The notes beneath the pieces are model-generated. The model was not told the DNA's origin and searched no databases. It was given only the letters and a program-made list of their open reading frames with translations. Source: Pontibacter kalidii (GTDB taxonomy: Bacteria > Bacteroidota > Bacteroidia > Cytophagales > Hymenobacteraceae). Taken from it: a stretch of 64,000 bases of DNA. The stretch lies in contig NZ_CP111079.1 of NCBI RefSeq assembly GCF_026278245.1, positions 4,894,501-4,958,500 on the forward strand. The letters are read 5' to 3'. Positions 8,491 through 18,497 of the stretch are shown here, piece after piece. Each line of letters starts with the position of its first letter. The stretch's first letter is position 1. Both the position numbers and the translations under genes were made by a program.

Positions 8491-11400
8491 TTAAATCAGT
8501 TTACACTCTCCCAGCCCCAAGTCCTTTATCGAAGTCAAAAACAGCTTCGGGTCGATTCTATACTTGCGGGAGTAAGTTGGCAGCGCCAGTTTCTCCTCCG
8601 GCACGTGCAAGGTAATCTCCAGGCGCTTTTGGCCCGGGCTGGCTACGATGGAGTTTTCCAGTGCCTCGGCCAGGTTCGGCGTGAAGTGTTGCAGGTTAAT
8701 GTTGAGCTGCACGCCTTGTGCCATCTTGTCCATCACATCGCCCAACAATTGAATGTTCTGCGGTTTCAGTTCCCACTGGTCCTCGGTTTTATAGCGCAGC
8801 TGTACTTTGCCCCGGATAAACAAGTATAAACCCATCTTCAGGTAAGGCGAGAATTTTACGTAATCCTCCCCGAACAGCGCCATCTGCATGGAAGTATCAT
8901 AGTCCTCAATAGTAAACAGGGCAAAGGGATTGCCGTTCTTGGCTGTGCGGATGACCACGTCGGTTACCATGCCGGCTACGTTCACGTCGCGGTTTTTATA
9001 CTCTTCAATCCTGTCCAGCGGGCAGGTGCAGTATGAGTCGATCTCCAGTTTAAACTGATCGAGCGGGTGGCCCGACATGTAGAAACCAACTACCTCTTTC
9101 TCGCGGCGAAGCATCTCGGCCTGCGTCCAAACCGGCACTTCCGGAATTTTAGGAAGCGGAGCGGCTACGGCGGCACTTCCGCCAAACAGCGACTGCTGCG
9201 CCGCTTGTTGCTCTGCCTGGTAACTGTTGCCATAACGCACCGCCTTCTCCAGCACGCTCATGCTTTCGCCTTCCGGTATCTCGATCAGTTGGGCGCGGTG
9301 GTAGAGCTCCCAGGAGTCGAAGCAGCCGGCCAAAGCCATACTTTCAAACGTCTTTTTATTTACCGCACGCAGGTTGATGCGCTTGGCAAAGTCGAAGATA
9401 TCCTGGTACAGGCCTTTTTCACGCTCCGAGATGATAGCATCTACGGCAGCTTCACCAGTGCCTTTTATCGCACCTAAACCAAAACGGATCTGGCCCTGCT
9501 CGTTCACGTTGAACTTGAGCAACGATTCGTTCACATCCGGGCCCAATACGGCGACCCCTTGCTTGCGGGCTTCCTCAATAAAGAACGTCACCTTTTTGAT
9601 GTCGTTCATGTTGTTGGTCAGCACGGCGGCCATGTACTCGGCCGGGTAGTGGGCCTTCAGGTAGCCTGTCTGGTAAGCTACCACGGAGTAGGCAGCCGAG
9701 TGGGAGCGGTTAAAGCCGTACTGGGCGAACTTCTCCATCACGTCGAATACCTCAGAGGCTTTCTTGGCCGGGATCTTATGAATTTCGGCAGCTCCGGCGA
9801 TGAATTTCTCACGCTCCTCGGCCATCTTCTTCATGTCCTTCTTACCCATGGCGCGGCGCAGCAAGTCGGCACCACCCAGTGAGTAACCGGCTAGGATCTG
9901 GGCCGTTTGCATGATCTGCTCCTGGTATACCATGATCCCGTAGGAGTAGTTCAGGATCGGCTCCAGCAGCTCGTGCGGATACTCTACCTCTTCGCGCCCA
10001 TGCTTGCGGTTAATGAAGTTCGGAATGAACTGCATCGGGCCCGGACGGTAAAGGGCGTTCATGGCAATCAAATCTTCAATGTTGGTCGGCTGCAGGTCTT
10101 TGAGGTACATGCGCATGCCTTCCGACTCGAACTGGAACGTACCAATCGTGTCGCCGCGCTGGTAAAGCTGGTACGTCTTCTCGTCGTCAATCGGAATGGT
10201 ATCGATGTCAATCTCCACGCCGTGGTTCTTCTTGATGAGCTCCAGCGCATCTTTGATGATGGTCAGGGTTTTCAGGCCCAGAAAGTCCATCTTCAACATG
10301 CCTGCACTCTCGATCACCTTTCCGTCAAACTGCGTTACGAGCAGGTCAGAATCTTTGGAAGTAGAAACCGGGATGTAGTTGGTAATATCGTCCGGGGCGA
10401 TGATCACACCCGCCGCGTGGATACCGGTGTTGCGCACCGAGCCTTCCAGCTTTTCGGCCAGTTTCAGCACGGCTGCGCGGTGGTCGTCTCCTTCGCGGAT
10501 GGCGGCCAGATCCAGGTTCTCCATAAAAGCCTTGGCCAAAGTGGTACCCGGGGTGTCCGGTACCATTTTGGCCAGCTCGTTGGCTTCGGCAAGCGGCAGC
10601 GAGGTAGAACGCGCGACGTCTTTGATGGACGATTTGGCCGCCATGGTACCAAAGGTGATGATCTGGGCTACCTGCGTTTTGCCATACTTGTCCACCACGT
10701 AGTCGATTACACGCTGGCGGTTCACGTCGTCGAAGTCAATATCAATATCGGGCATCGACACACGCTCCGGGTTCAGGAAGCGCTCGAAGAGCAGGTTATA
10801 CTTGATCGGATCGATGTTGGTGATACCGATGCAGTACGCTACTGCAGAACCGGCTGCCGAACCACGGCCCGGTCCCACAAACACGCCCATGTCGCGGCCC
10901 CGGTTGATGAAGTCCTGCACGATCAAAAAGTAACCGGCAAAACCCATCGTCTCTACGATGCGGAGTTCATAGTCGAGGCGTTCCTCAATTTCTGGGGTGA
11001 TGTCGGTGTAGCGCTTTCTGGCCCCCTCGTATGTGAGGTGGCGCAGGTACGCGTCAGGACCGGCATGCTCCGGCGGAATCGGGAAGTTGGGCAGCAGGAT
11101 GTCGCGCTTGAGTTTGGGCGGCGTGATCTTGTCTACAATATCGTTGGTGTTATCCACGGCTTCCGGCACGTCCTTGAACAGCTCGTTCATTTCGGCCTGC
11201 GTCTTGAAGTAGAACTGGTCGTTGGGGAAGCCAAAGCGTGTTTTTGGTCCGGCCTCGTCGATGCGGTTCAGCATCTGGCGCACGCCCGGCTGATGGCCAT
11301 ACTTCTGGCGCACGTTCTCCACCGTATCGTAGATCACCTTCTGGTCATCCGACAGGAAGCGGTAGTATTTTGTATGAAAGTCACCCACCGGCGTGCTCTG

Positions 11401-12111
11401 ATCCTCACCCGTGTTCACGCACAGCAGGATGTCGTGCGCGTTCCAGTCTTCCTGGTCCACATAGTGCGAGTCGTTGGTGCAGATAACTTTTACGTTATAC
11501 TTTTTGGCCCATTTCAGCAGTACCTGGTTGATGTCTTCCTGGCTTTTTCCGGTGCCGTCAATGTTCATCAAACCGTGGCGCTGGATCTCGATGTAATAAT
11601 CCTCGCCAAACACATCGAGCCACCATTTAAAAATCTCCTCGGCTTCCTCTTCTGTTTTCCAAAGGATGGCCTGCGGTACCTCAGCGCCAATACAGCAGCT
11701 GGTGGCAATCAGCCCTTTGCTATACTTTAAAAGCAGCTCCTTATCGATACGTGGCCACTTGCTGTAGATACCCTCGATATAGGACATGGAGCAGAGCTTG
11801 GCCAGGTTCTGGTAGCCTTCCTGGTCTTTGGCGAGCAGCAGCTGGTGGTGGCGCACGTCTTTTACCTCTTTGCTAAAGGTTTTCTGGTGGCGGTCTTTTA
11901 CCAGGTAAAACTCGCAGCCCACGATCGGCTTCACGTTATACTTGTTGGCCTCGTTCACGAAGTTGAAGGCGGCGAACATGTTTCCGTGGTCGGTCATGGC
12001 AACGGCGGGCATGCCATCGGCCTGCGCCTTTTTCATGAGCGCGCCGATGCTGGCCTGGCCGTCGAGCAGCGAGTACTGCGTATGGGTATGTAAATGCGAA
12101 AAAACGGGCAT
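8491..12111 (-). CDS. dnaE: DNA polymerase III alpha subunit
   Basis: A 1206-residue replicative polymerase. The N-terminal PHP domain starts HLHTHTQYSLLDG. The polymerase active site is MPDIDIDF, with Asp455 and Asp457 as the first two catalytic aspartates and KMDFLGLKT carrying the third. The fingers region GPGRGSAAGSAVAYC is intact. A helix-hairpin-helix zone follows, then an OB fold near residues 985-1060 (VNVAGMVTDVVIRTAKNGNPF). Length fits Bacteroidota DnaE1. The protein copies both strands as part of the polymerase III holoenzyme. It is a single gene; a long plus-strand open frame over it is an antisense shadow. Confidence 0.98.
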   Translation of the reverse strand: MPVFSHLHTHTQYSLLDGQASIGALMKKAQADGMPAVAMTDHGNMFAAFNFVNEANKYNVKPIVGCEFYLVKDRHQKTFSKEVKDVRHHQLLLAKDQEGYQNLAKLCSMSYIEGIYSKWPRIDKELLLKYSKGLIATSCCIGAEVPQAILWKTEEEAEEIFKWWLDVFGEDYYIEIQRHGLMNIDGTGKSQEDINQVLLKWAKKYNVKVICTNDSHYVDQEDWNAHDILLCVNTGEDQSTPVGDFHTKYYRFLSDDQKVIYDTVENVRQKYGHQPGVRQMLNRIDEAGPKTRFGFPNDQFYFKTQAEMNELFKDVPEAVDNTNDIVDKITPPKLKRDILLPNFPIPPEHAGPDAYLRHLTYEGARKRYTDITPEIEERLDYELRIVETMGFAGYFLIVQDFINRGRDMGVFVGPGRGSAAGSAVAYCIGITNIDPIKYNLLFERFLNPERVSMPDIDIDFDDVNRQRVIDYVVDKYGKTQVAQIITFGTMAAKSSIKDVARSTSLPLAEANELAKMVPDTPGTTLAKAFMENLDLAAIREGDDHRAAVLKLAEKLEGSVRNTGIHAAGVIIAPDDITNYIPVSTSKDSDLLVTQFDGKVIESAGMLKMDFLGLKTLTIIKDALELIKKNHGVEIDIDTIPIDDEKTYQLYQRGDTIGTFQFESEGMRMYLKDLQPTNIEDLIAMNALYRPGPMQFIPNFINRKHGREEVEYPHELLEPILNYSYGIMVYQEQIMQTAQILAGYSLGGADLLRRAMGKKDMKKMAEEREKFIAGAAEIHKIPAKKASEVFDVMEKFAQYGFNRSHSAAYSVVAYQTGYLKAHYPAEYMAAVLTNNMNDIKKVTFFIEEARKQGVAVLGPDVNESLLKFNVNEQGQIRFGLGAIKGTGEAAVDAIISEREKGLYQDIFDFAKRINLRAVNKKTFESMALAGCFDSWELYHRAQLIEIPEGESMSVLEKAVRYGNSYQAEQQAAQQSLFGGSAAVAAPLPKIPEVPVWTQAEMLRREKEVVGFYMSGHPLDQFKLEIDSYCTCPLDRIEEYKNRDVNVAGMVTDVVIRTAKNGNPFALFTIEDYDTSMQMALFGEDYVKFSPYLKMGLYLFIRGKVQLRYKTEDQWELKPQNIQLLGDVMDKMAQGVQLNINLQHFTPNLAEALENSIVASPGQKRLEITLHVPEEKLALPTYSRKYRIDPKLFLTSIKDLGLGECKLI

Positions 12112-12114
12112 TTA

Positions 12115-12155
12115 TAAAGAATTAGGAATTACGAATGATGAATTAAGAATGACTT
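12115..12155. repeat. Degenerate short tandem word upstream of dnaE
   Basis: The unit GAATTA(A/C/G)GAAT is repeated with variation (GAATTAGGAATTACGAATGA, then TGAATTAAGAATGAC). It starts three bases before the dnaE start codon. It belongs to the low-complexity words described in the findings. Confidence 0.7.
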
Positions 12156-12259
12156 CTGTATCAGAAAGAATCTATACTTGACGGTCATTTTCGGGATGTT
12201 AAAATTACAGAAAATCGGTCGGCTGCCCAAACGAAATCCCGCCTCGGGTTAAAACAAAA

Positions 12260-12285
12260 ACGCGGCAGGAATAATCCCGCCGCGT
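12260..12285. terminator. Hairpin terminator downstream of the mscS-like gene
   Basis: Arms ACGCGGCAGGA and TCCCGCCGCGT pair with one mismatch around loop ATAA. On the minus strand T-rich DNA follows. It lies 39 bases after the channel gene stop codon. Confidence 0.75.
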
Positions 12286-12324
12286 CGTGTTATTTTGGCT
12301 TTGTCTGGCTCTTAAAATATTAGC

Positions 12325-13410
12325 CTAGAACATACGCTGAGGCTCCTTTACCTCTTCTGGCTTCTCGTTCACCACATATAACTTTTGGGTAGGATAGGCG
12401 AACTCGATTCCCTGTTTTTCAAACTCTCTGAACAGCTGCATGTTTATACTTTGCTGAGTGTCCATGTACTGATTAAAATCGGATGTGAGCACGTAGTAAA
12501 CGATCACAAAATCAAGCGACGAGTCGCCGTAGGAGGCAAAGTGTGCCCTGTCAAATTCGGCTAGTTTCTCGTTTGTTATAATCTCCTTGATAGTTGAAGG
12601 TATAGCCTCCAGCTTATCGGCAGGTGTTTCGTAGGTTACTCCAATACCAAACTGTATGCGGCGGCGCTCCATACGTTTGTAATTGTGGATGCGGGAACTG
12701 GTCAGGTCGCTGTTCGAGACGATTAGCTGCTCTCCGGTAAGGCTTTTGATTCGGGTTGTTTTCACGCCGATATGCTCAATGGTGCCACTTTTATCGCCTA
12801 ATGCAATAAAATCACCTACCTCGAAAGGTCTGTCCAGAAAGATGACGAAGTAGTTGAAAAGGTCGCCCAATATGTTCTGAGCCGCCAGCGCCACGGCAAT
12901 GCCGCCTATACCTAAACCTGCAATAATAGCCGTGAGGTCGTAGCCCATGTTGTCGAACAGAAAGCCGATGCCAATGAACCAAACTACAATATTAAGGATC
13001 AGGCTGATGGCACCTATCTCATTGGCACTGCTGCGGTCCGGGTGCTTGCGCCTGAAGTAGGTGCGGACCAACTGCATCAGGGTAGAGGTGATAAACCGGA
13101 TCACCATGAAAGTAACCGCCACTGTGGTGGCAATGGTGACGATACCAGCCAGGCGTGGTGTCAGATTGAGGGAGGTTATACCTATGTATAGGACGAAAAA
13201 GTGCAAAACCGGGACACCGAACTTCGCGAGGCTTTGTACAATATAATCGTCTAAATGGGAGGTAGACCTCTCAGCCCATTTCCGGATGCGGAGCAGTACG
13301 GAGCGCCTGAATATAGCAATCAGGAGGGAGCCCAGCAGGATAATGGCAAGGGCAATAAGATAATCTTGAACTGTATTCTGAAAATATACTCTGTTTAATA
13401 TATCAGTCAT
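12325..13410 (-). CDS. MscS-family mechanosensitive channel
   Basis: A 361-residue inner-membrane channel. Four hydrophobic segments lie before residue 170; the pore helix is the Gly/Ala-rich IIAGLGIGGIAVALAAQN. The beta domain follows with ILGDLFNYFVIFLDRPFEVGDFI, the signature of the family, then IKSLTGEQLIVSNSDL. MscS channels open on membrane tension and release solutes during osmotic downshock. Length suits a small MscS with one extra helix. It is a single gene in the opposite direction to the MFS exporter, with its own terminator. Confidence 0.95.
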   Translation of the reverse strand: MTDILNRVYFQNTVQDYLIALAIILLGSLLIAIFRRSVLLRIRKWAERSTSHLDDYIVQSLAKFGVPVLHFFVLYIGITSLNLTPRLAGIVTIATTVAVTFMVIRFITSTLMQLVRTYFRRKHPDRSSANEIGAISLILNIVVWFIGIGFLFDNMGYDLTAIIAGLGIGGIAVALAAQNILGDLFNYFVIFLDRPFEVGDFIALGDKSGTIEHIGVKTTRIKSLTGEQLIVSNSDLTSSRIHNYKRMERRRIQFGIGVTYETPADKLEAIPSTIKEIITNEKLAEFDRAHFASYGDSSLDFVIVYYVLTSDFNQYMDTQQSINMQLFREFEKQGIEFAYPTQKLYVVNEKPEEVKEPQRMF

Positions 13411-13612
13411 GTACTTGTTTAGTGGTTAATTTGGCTTAAATATACAAATTTTAGTTTTAGGGATTGGCAGGCCTGGGTGCTAACAGCTCTTAAACAAGGC
13501 ACGCCCTGGTTTTGCTTCGTGGGTTATACTTACAGCATTTCTAAAACTCTGGATGGGGCATGGTCCGTAAGCTAAAGTTTGTACATGAACGAAGGTAGCA
13601 ATAGTATCAGAA

Positions 13613-14941
13613 ATGGAAGTAGCAGCAAGTTCGGGTAAGTTAGGGGGGATGTTCAGGGCCTTGCACTATCGCAACTACAGGCTCTTTTTTGTGGGGCAGG
13701 GGATTTCGCTTATCGGTACCTGGATGCAGCAGATCGCGCTTAGCTGGCTCGTGTATCGCCTTACTGACTCTGTTTTCCTGCTCGGCGCCGTTACCTTCTC
13801 CAGCCAGATCCCCTCGTTTATACTTGGTCCTTTTGCCGGCGTGCTCGCCGATAAGTTTAACCGCCACAAGGTGCTGCTGGTAACGCAAACGCTCTCCATG
13901 GTGCAGGCCTCCACGCTGGCGGCGCTGGTGCTTACCAACACCATTGAGATCTGGCATATACTGGCGCTAAGTGCCTTTCTGGGCATCATAAACGGCTTTG
14001 ATATATCGACCCGGCAGGCCTTTGTGGTACAGATGGTGGATCGCCGCGAGGACCTGAGCAACGCCATCGCCCTGAACTCCTCCTTGTTCAACATGGCCCG
14101 GCTGGTAGGCCCAACGATTGCCGGACTGCTTATCGCAGCGGTGGGCGAGGGGATGTGTATCCTGATCAACGCCGTCAGTTACATTGCAGTGCTGGGGTCC
14201 TTGCTGCTCATGCGCCTGAAACCTTTTGAGCGGGTGCCGCAGCAGCACAAAGTATGGGCGTCGCTCCAGCATGGTTTCCAGTATGCCTTCGGGTTTGCGC
14301 CTATCCGCTCGCTGATCATGATCGTGGCGCTGCTGAGCCTGTTCGGGATGCCATTTACGGTGCTGCTGCCCGTTTTTGCCCGGGACATCCTGCATGGCGG
14401 CGCCAACACGCTGGGCTACCTAATGGGGGCTTCCGGCCTTGGGGCGCTGAGCGGGGCCTTGTTCCTGGCGCAACGGAAGTCGGTGGTGGGTTTGGGAAAG
14501 GTCCTCTTGTTTACCATGTCGCTTTTCGGGTTGGCCCTGATCGCTTTCTCCTTCTCCAAAGTGCTGCTGCTCTCACTAGTGCTCATGCTGTTCTCCGGCT
14601 TTGGCATGATCGTGACGATGGCCTCCTGCAACACGCTGCTGCAGACCTTGGTGGAGGATGACAAACGAGGCCGCGTGATGAGCCTTTATTCCACCGCTTT
14701 TATGGGGATGGCCCCGATCGGGAGTATGCTGGCAGGGTCGGTGGCGGAGATGGTTGGCGTAGGATATACGTTAGCGGGATGTGGCTTTTTGTGTGTGATC
14801 AGTATCATTCCTTTTGCAGTACAAAGGCCGCGCCTGCGCAAAATGGTGCAGCCTATTTATGAGCGCCTCGGCATCGTGCCCGAGATCGCCACCGGCCTGC
14901 AAACCGCCTCTAACCTGACTGCGCCGCCGGAAGAACGGTAG
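13613..14941 (+). CDS. MFS transporter (EntS-like / MFS_3 branch)
   Basis: A 442-residue 12-helix exporter. The family start FRALHYRNYRLFFVGQGISLIGTWM is typical of the MFS_3 (EntS-like) branch, with motif A-like GVLADKFNRHKVLL between helices 2 and 3 and a second copy DDKRGRVMSLY in the C-terminal half. Relatives export siderophores or drugs; the substrate here is unknown because no siderophore genes are nearby. The start at 13613 gives a short cytoplasmic N-terminus before the first helix. Confidence 0.92.
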   Translation: MEVAASSGKLGGMFRALHYRNYRLFFVGQGISLIGTWMQQIALSWLVYRLTDSVFLLGAVTFSSQIPSFILGPFAGVLADKFNRHKVLLVTQTLSMVQASTLAALVLTNTIEIWHILALSAFLGIINGFDISTRQAFVVQMVDRREDLSNAIALNSSLFNMARLVGPTIAGLLIAAVGEGMCILINAVSYIAVLGSLLLMRLKPFERVPQQHKVWASLQHGFQYAFGFAPIRSLIMIVALLSLFGMPFTVLLPVFARDILHGGANTLGYLMGASGLGALSGALFLAQRKSVVGLGKVLLFTMSLFGLALIAFSFSKVLLLSLVLMLFSGFGMIVTMASCNTLLQTLVEDDKRGRVMSLYSTAFMGMAPIGSMLAGSVAEMVGVGYTLAGCGFLCVISIIPFAVQRPRLRKMVQPIYERLGIVPEIATGLQTASNLTAPPEER

Positions 14942-15106
14942 GTTGGTTATTGGTTATTAGTTGTTGGACTAAAGTATAAAAGCTGGCTTTGCGGCCAGCT
15001 TTTATACTTTCATGAGATGCTCTCCGGAATGTAGTTGCTGCTCCCTTCGTGCCAGCCTTCTAACGGCTAATATCTAACACCTAATAACTAACAACCAGTA
15101 ACTAAA
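14941..15106. repeat. Inverted pair of tandem words flanking a terminator
   Basis: Just after the MFS stop codon comes TTGGTTATTGGTTATTAGTT (14944-14963). After the convergent LysM gene, read on its own strand, comes a related TTACTGG/TTGTTAGTTATTAGG tract (15061-15106). The two tracts face each other across the terminator at 14971-15010. Confidence 0.7.
14971..15010. terminator. Bidirectional terminator with AAAGTATA at the foot of the stem
   Basis: A perfect 17-base-pair stem (AAAGTATAAAAGCTGGC / GCCAGCTTTTATACTTT) with loop TTTGCG, between two convergent genes. The frequent motif AAAGTATA makes up the outer eight base pairs. Confidence 0.9.
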
Positions 15107-15107
15107 A

Positions 15108-17438
15108 CTACTTCTTTCGGATCTCCAGCTTTTCGCCTGCGCTTACCGCGAAGTCCGGCTTGTTGTTCCACTCCATGATATCCTTGATGGTTACATCATA
15201 CTTTCGGGAGATCTGGTACATGCTTTCGCCGGCAGCTACGGTGTGGTAAATAATGCCGGTTGGGGTGTTGCCTGTCGCTGCAGGCGCAGCAGCTGGTGCA
15301 GCGGGAGCTTTTACGCGCAGTTCCTGGCCAAGGCTCAGGCTGCTGCCCTGCAGGGTGTTCCACTGGCGCAGCTGGTCTACCGACACGTTATACTTTCGGG
15401 AAATCTGGTACAGCGTTTCGCCGGTTGCTACCGTGTGGTAGGCGCTGCTGGTGGGGAGCAGGGTGGCCGGTGTTTCTGCTGCATCCTCTGTAAACGGGGA
15501 GGCTGCCGGTTGCTGCAGCGGCTCTACTATAAGTAGCTCCTGACCCGGTTTCAGCGGCGCGTCGCCCAGGTTGTTCCAGGCTACCAGGTCATCAATACTT
15601 ACGGCGTACATTCTGGAGATGCCCCAAAGCGTTTCACCCGGTTTCACGATGTGCGTGGTGGTGTTAGATGTTGGTTGCTGTGCCGGGGCAGGCTCCTTTG
15701 CAGCGGCGACCGGCTTTTTTACCGGTGCAGCTGTCGCTGCTGGCGCCGGAGCTTTCTCTTCCTTAGCCACTTCTGTCACAAACGGATCTACCTCCATGTC
15801 TGGGGCTGGCTCCAGTTCCGGCTCCTGCTCAGAAAACAGTTCCTCTTCCTCAGCTGGAACCTCTTTAGCTTTAGCTGCCTCGGTTTTAGCTGCGCCCGGG
15901 TACAGCGTAGGCTTTTCTGTGGCCGGGGTTTTAGGGGATGAAGCCGCTGCTGCAGGTGCCTTTTCCACTAAAACTGTTTCCTCAAAGGCTTCCTCTTCAG
16001 GCGCTGCTTCCTCGGCAACAGGAGCGGTTGCCACTACTGCTTCTTGTTCAGCTTCCTCTGGCTGTGGGTTGCCTTTCAGTTTGTCTAGCAAACGGGTAAA
16101 GAAATTCTCTTTTTTAGGCTCGGCTGTGCTGGCCACCGGCTCATAGGTCTCTTTGGGAGCTGATGCGGTTTTCTGCCTGTTCGGGTCACGTACTTCCACT
16201 GGGGTGTGGGCGGGGCGGCGTTTCTGCAGCCACAGCACACGGCCCGGCACCGGCACCTCATTACGCTTCATGCGGTTCTTGTACAGCAGGTAGCTCAGGC
16301 GCATGCCGTAGTGCTGCGAAATCAGCTGCATCGTCTCACCCGGCTGCACCACGTGGAACTCCGCGTCGGCAGAAGTGCGCTTCGGCTCGATATAATACGC
16401 AGTGCCAGCCTCAATTTTATCGAAGCTGTGCATGTCGTTATACTTCAGAAACTTGCGGGTAGAAATGCCTGCCTGCAGCGCCAGTTTGTCTTTCGTGTCT
16501 TTCTCGCGGGCCACGAGCGCGTTCAGGTTATTGCGCTTCACGATGGCGGCAGAGGCCTTGCCGGAGTTGCCCTGGCGCGGCAGGGTTGGTGTTGTTTCCT
16601 TCGTTGATGCCACCACGTTCATGTCGCTGCCGTTGCGCACCGGAATCATCACGTAGTAATCCTTATCCGATGGGATGGAATTGCCCAGCAGCCACTTGTT
16701 ATACCTCTCCAGCTCGCTGTAATCGGTCTTGGTGGCCACGGCGATCTCTGAGAGGCTCTGGCCCGGGTTGGCGCGCAGCTCGCGCAGCGACACGGCCGGT
16801 GGGTTGGCCTTGCCTACAAAAGCATCATAGGCCACCTTATGCGCTAAAAAGGTTATGATGTAATCATTTGTCTTCTCGGTAATGTCCATTTGCCTGGCGC
16901 CGTTGTCGGATGGCTTGGTAAAGGCTTTGGCGCCGGTGTAGCCCAGGTAGTACGAGAGCAGCGAGTTGAGCCAGTTGTTGTAGTAGTTGTTGCTGCGCTT
17001 AAAGTACTTGGCAGCGCCACGGCTGGCCTCCACAATATGGCGGCGCTCATCCACATGGCGGTCCATGCGCAGGTTAAAGTCCAGGGCGGCTTCGCGCTTA
17101 AACTGCCAGTAACCCACCGCGTTGGAGGTAGACACGGCATCGCCAATCAGGCCGCTTTCCTGCAGGGCCAGGTACTTGTAATCGTCCGGAACGCCTTCTT
17201 CCTTAAACACACGCTCAATAATGGGGAAATAGGCATCTGCCAGGTCCACCTTCATCTGGAAGTATAGCTGGCTGCGCTGCAGGGCATCTACCTTTTTCTG
17301 GATCTCGGCCTGCGCCCTGTTGTTGAGCTTCAGGTGGATATCGGCAAAATAGATGTTGTGGGGTACGGTTACCCCTTGCGCCTGTGCCAGCAGGGGCAAA
17401 AGCAGGAGTGCAAGAAACGTGGCAAAGGATTTTCTCAT
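15108..17438 (-). CDS. Lytic transglycosylase with LysM repeats (MltD-like)
   Basis: A 776-residue exported murein hydrolase. It has a signal peptide (residues 1-20) and an SLT domain at about residues 60-200, with catalytic Glu94 in LALQESGL and the conserved AVGYWQFK and YYLGYTGA blocks. Four LysM domains can be read: FHVVQPGETMQLIS, THIVKPGETLWGIS, YHTVATGETLYQIS and YHTVAAGESMYQIS. A long Ala/Pro/Glu-rich linker separates the first from the last three. The enzyme cleaves glycan strands and LysM anchors it to peptidoglycan. It is a single gene. Confidence 0.95.
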   Translation of the reverse strand: MRKSFATFLALLLLPLLAQAQGVTVPHNIYFADIHLKLNNRAQAEIQKKVDALQRSQLYFQMKVDLADAYFPIIERVFKEEGVPDDYKYLALQESGLIGDAVSTSNAVGYWQFKREAALDFNLRMDRHVDERRHIVEASRGAAKYFKRSNNYYNNWLNSLLSYYLGYTGAKAFTKPSDNGARQMDITEKTNDYIITFLAHKVAYDAFVGKANPPAVSLRELRANPGQSLSEIAVATKTDYSELERYNKWLLGNSIPSDKDYYVMIPVRNGSDMNVVASTKETTPTLPRQGNSGKASAAIVKRNNLNALVAREKDTKDKLALQAGISTRKFLKYNDMHSFDKIEAGTAYYIEPKRTSADAEFHVVQPGETMQLISQHYGMRLSYLLYKNRMKRNEVPVPGRVLWLQKRRPAHTPVEVRDPNRQKTASAPKETYEPVASTAEPKKENFFTRLLDKLKGNPQPEEAEQEAVVATAPVAEEAAPEEEAFEETVLVEKAPAAAASSPKTPATEKPTLYPGAAKTEAAKAKEVPAEEEELFSEQEPELEPAPDMEVDPFVTEVAKEEKAPAPAATAAPVKKPVAAAKEPAPAQQPTSNTTTHIVKPGETLWGISRMYAVSIDDLVAWNNLGDAPLKPGQELLIVEPLQQPAASPFTEDAAETPATLLPTSSAYHTVATGETLYQISRKYNVSVDQLRQWNTLQGSSLSLGQELRVKAPAAPAAAPAATGNTPTGIIYHTVAAGESMYQISRKYDVTIKDIMEWNNKPDFAVSAGEKLEIRKK

Positions 17439-17739
17439 GACGAGAGACGCTTAAGTTTGATTAACTGTGATGATACGGAGGCTCTACTTCCTGTTGAGTT
17501 AACTATAGATAAATGTCTATATGTTAATGTGTTCAGAATAGAATATAGCTAATGCAAAATTAACGGAAAAAGCTTCGTATTCTAAAACGCCCCACTAAGT
17601 TCCTGCATTATTTTTTCGGGGAGAAAAGCAGGAATTTTTCTTCGGCAGAAAGGGCAGGTGCTTAAGCTGCAGAAGTATAGCAGGTTAGGGTAGGAGGGAA
17701 GAAAAAAGGGAGGCCCTAACAGCGCCTCCCCTCATCATT
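17439..17739. other. Gene-free stretch between the transglycosylase and O-methyltransferase genes
   Basis: About 300 A/T-rich bases upstream of the transglycosylase gene. Apart from the methyltransferase terminator at 17708-17730 and one AAGTATA at about 17674 I see no gene, repeat or RNA motif here. Confidence 0.6.
17708..17730 (-). terminator. Terminator of the O-methyltransferase gene
   Basis: Stem GGGAGGC / GCCTCCC with a 9-base loop, followed on the minus strand by TTTTTTC. It lies 10 bases after the stop codon. Confidence 0.8.
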
Positions 17740-18384
17740 TTATTTTTTTCGGGCAATCATCAGGCCGTCGCGCACGGGCAGCAGGATGCTCTCCACCCGC
17801 TCGTCCTGGTGCACGTGCTGGTTAAAGTCCATCACAGCCTTGGTGTCCTCGTCCAGCTTTTTGCGGTATTTCTCCAACACTTTGCCGCTCCAGAGCACGT
17901 TGTCGGCAATAATGTAGCCGCCGGGGCGCACTTTGTCTATCACCATATCATAATAGCGGCCGTAGTTGATCTTGTCGGCATCGATAAACACCAGGTCGAA
18001 TGCGTCCTCAATGGTGGGCACGATCTCCAGCGCATTGCCAATGTAGAACTTTATACTTTCGCCGTAGCCCGATTCTGCGAAATAGCCACGCACACGCTCC
18101 TCAAGTTCCTCGTTAATATCTACGGTGTGCAGGGTGCCGCCCGGCTGCAGGCCCTCTGCCATGCACAGCGCCGAGTAGCCGGTGTAGGTGCCGATTTCCA
18201 GAATCTGCTTCGGCCGTATCATTTTGGAGTACATAGCCAGCAAACGCCCCTGCAGGTGCCCCGACAGCATGCGCGGCCGCATTACGCTCAGGTGCGTCTG
18301 GCGGTTTATCTTGTGCAGTAGCTCGCTCTCCGGCGAAGTATGCTCTTCGGAGTAGCGCAGCAGGTCTTCGTCTATAAATTCCAT
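17740..18384 (-). CDS. O-methyltransferase (caffeoyl-CoA/catechol type, Methyltransf_3)
   Basis: A 214-residue SAM-dependent enzyme. The SAM site is ILEIGTYTGYSALCMAEGL, with LHTVDINEE for the ribose hydroxyls. FDLVFIDADKINY and IIADNVLWSGKV carry the metal-binding aspartates of this family, and it ends in the typical LPVRDGLMIARKK. Such enzymes methylate catechol-like hydroxyls, but bacterial substrates are mostly unknown. Length is normal. The gene is upstream of a good terminator and has short tandem words before its start codon. Confidence 0.93.
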   Translation of the reverse strand: MEFIDEDLLRYSEEHTSPESELLHKINRQTHLSVMRPRMLSGHLQGRLLAMYSKMIRPKQILEIGTYTGYSALCMAEGLQPGGTLHTVDINEELEERVRGYFAESGYGESIKFYIGNALEIVPTIEDAFDLVFIDADKINYGRYYDMVIDKVRPGGYIIADNVLWSGKVLEKYRKKLDEDTKAVMDFNQHVHQDERVESILLPVRDGLMIARKK

Positions 18385-18497
18385 AGTCTGATTGTTAATT
18401 GATGATTGTTAATTGCTTTTGTATACTGCTTCTGTTTTGGAGTGGCTGCATGATATCAGGTGAACCCCAAACAATCAACAATAAGCAATCAGCAATT
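18385..18497. repeat. Inverted pair of TTGATTGTTAATTG-type words
   Basis: CTGATTGTTAATTGATGATT (18390-18409) lies just before the O-methyltransferase start codon. The inverse, with AACAATCAACAATAAGCAAT (about 18470-18489), lies just after the M16 stop codon. The two tracts face each other about 55 bases apart. Confidence 0.7.

Noticed and set aside
9907..11730. 607-codon open frame on the plus strand
   Set aside because: It is entirely antisense to dnaE, whose motifs are unmistakable; composition is His/Val/Arg-rich as in antisense frames.
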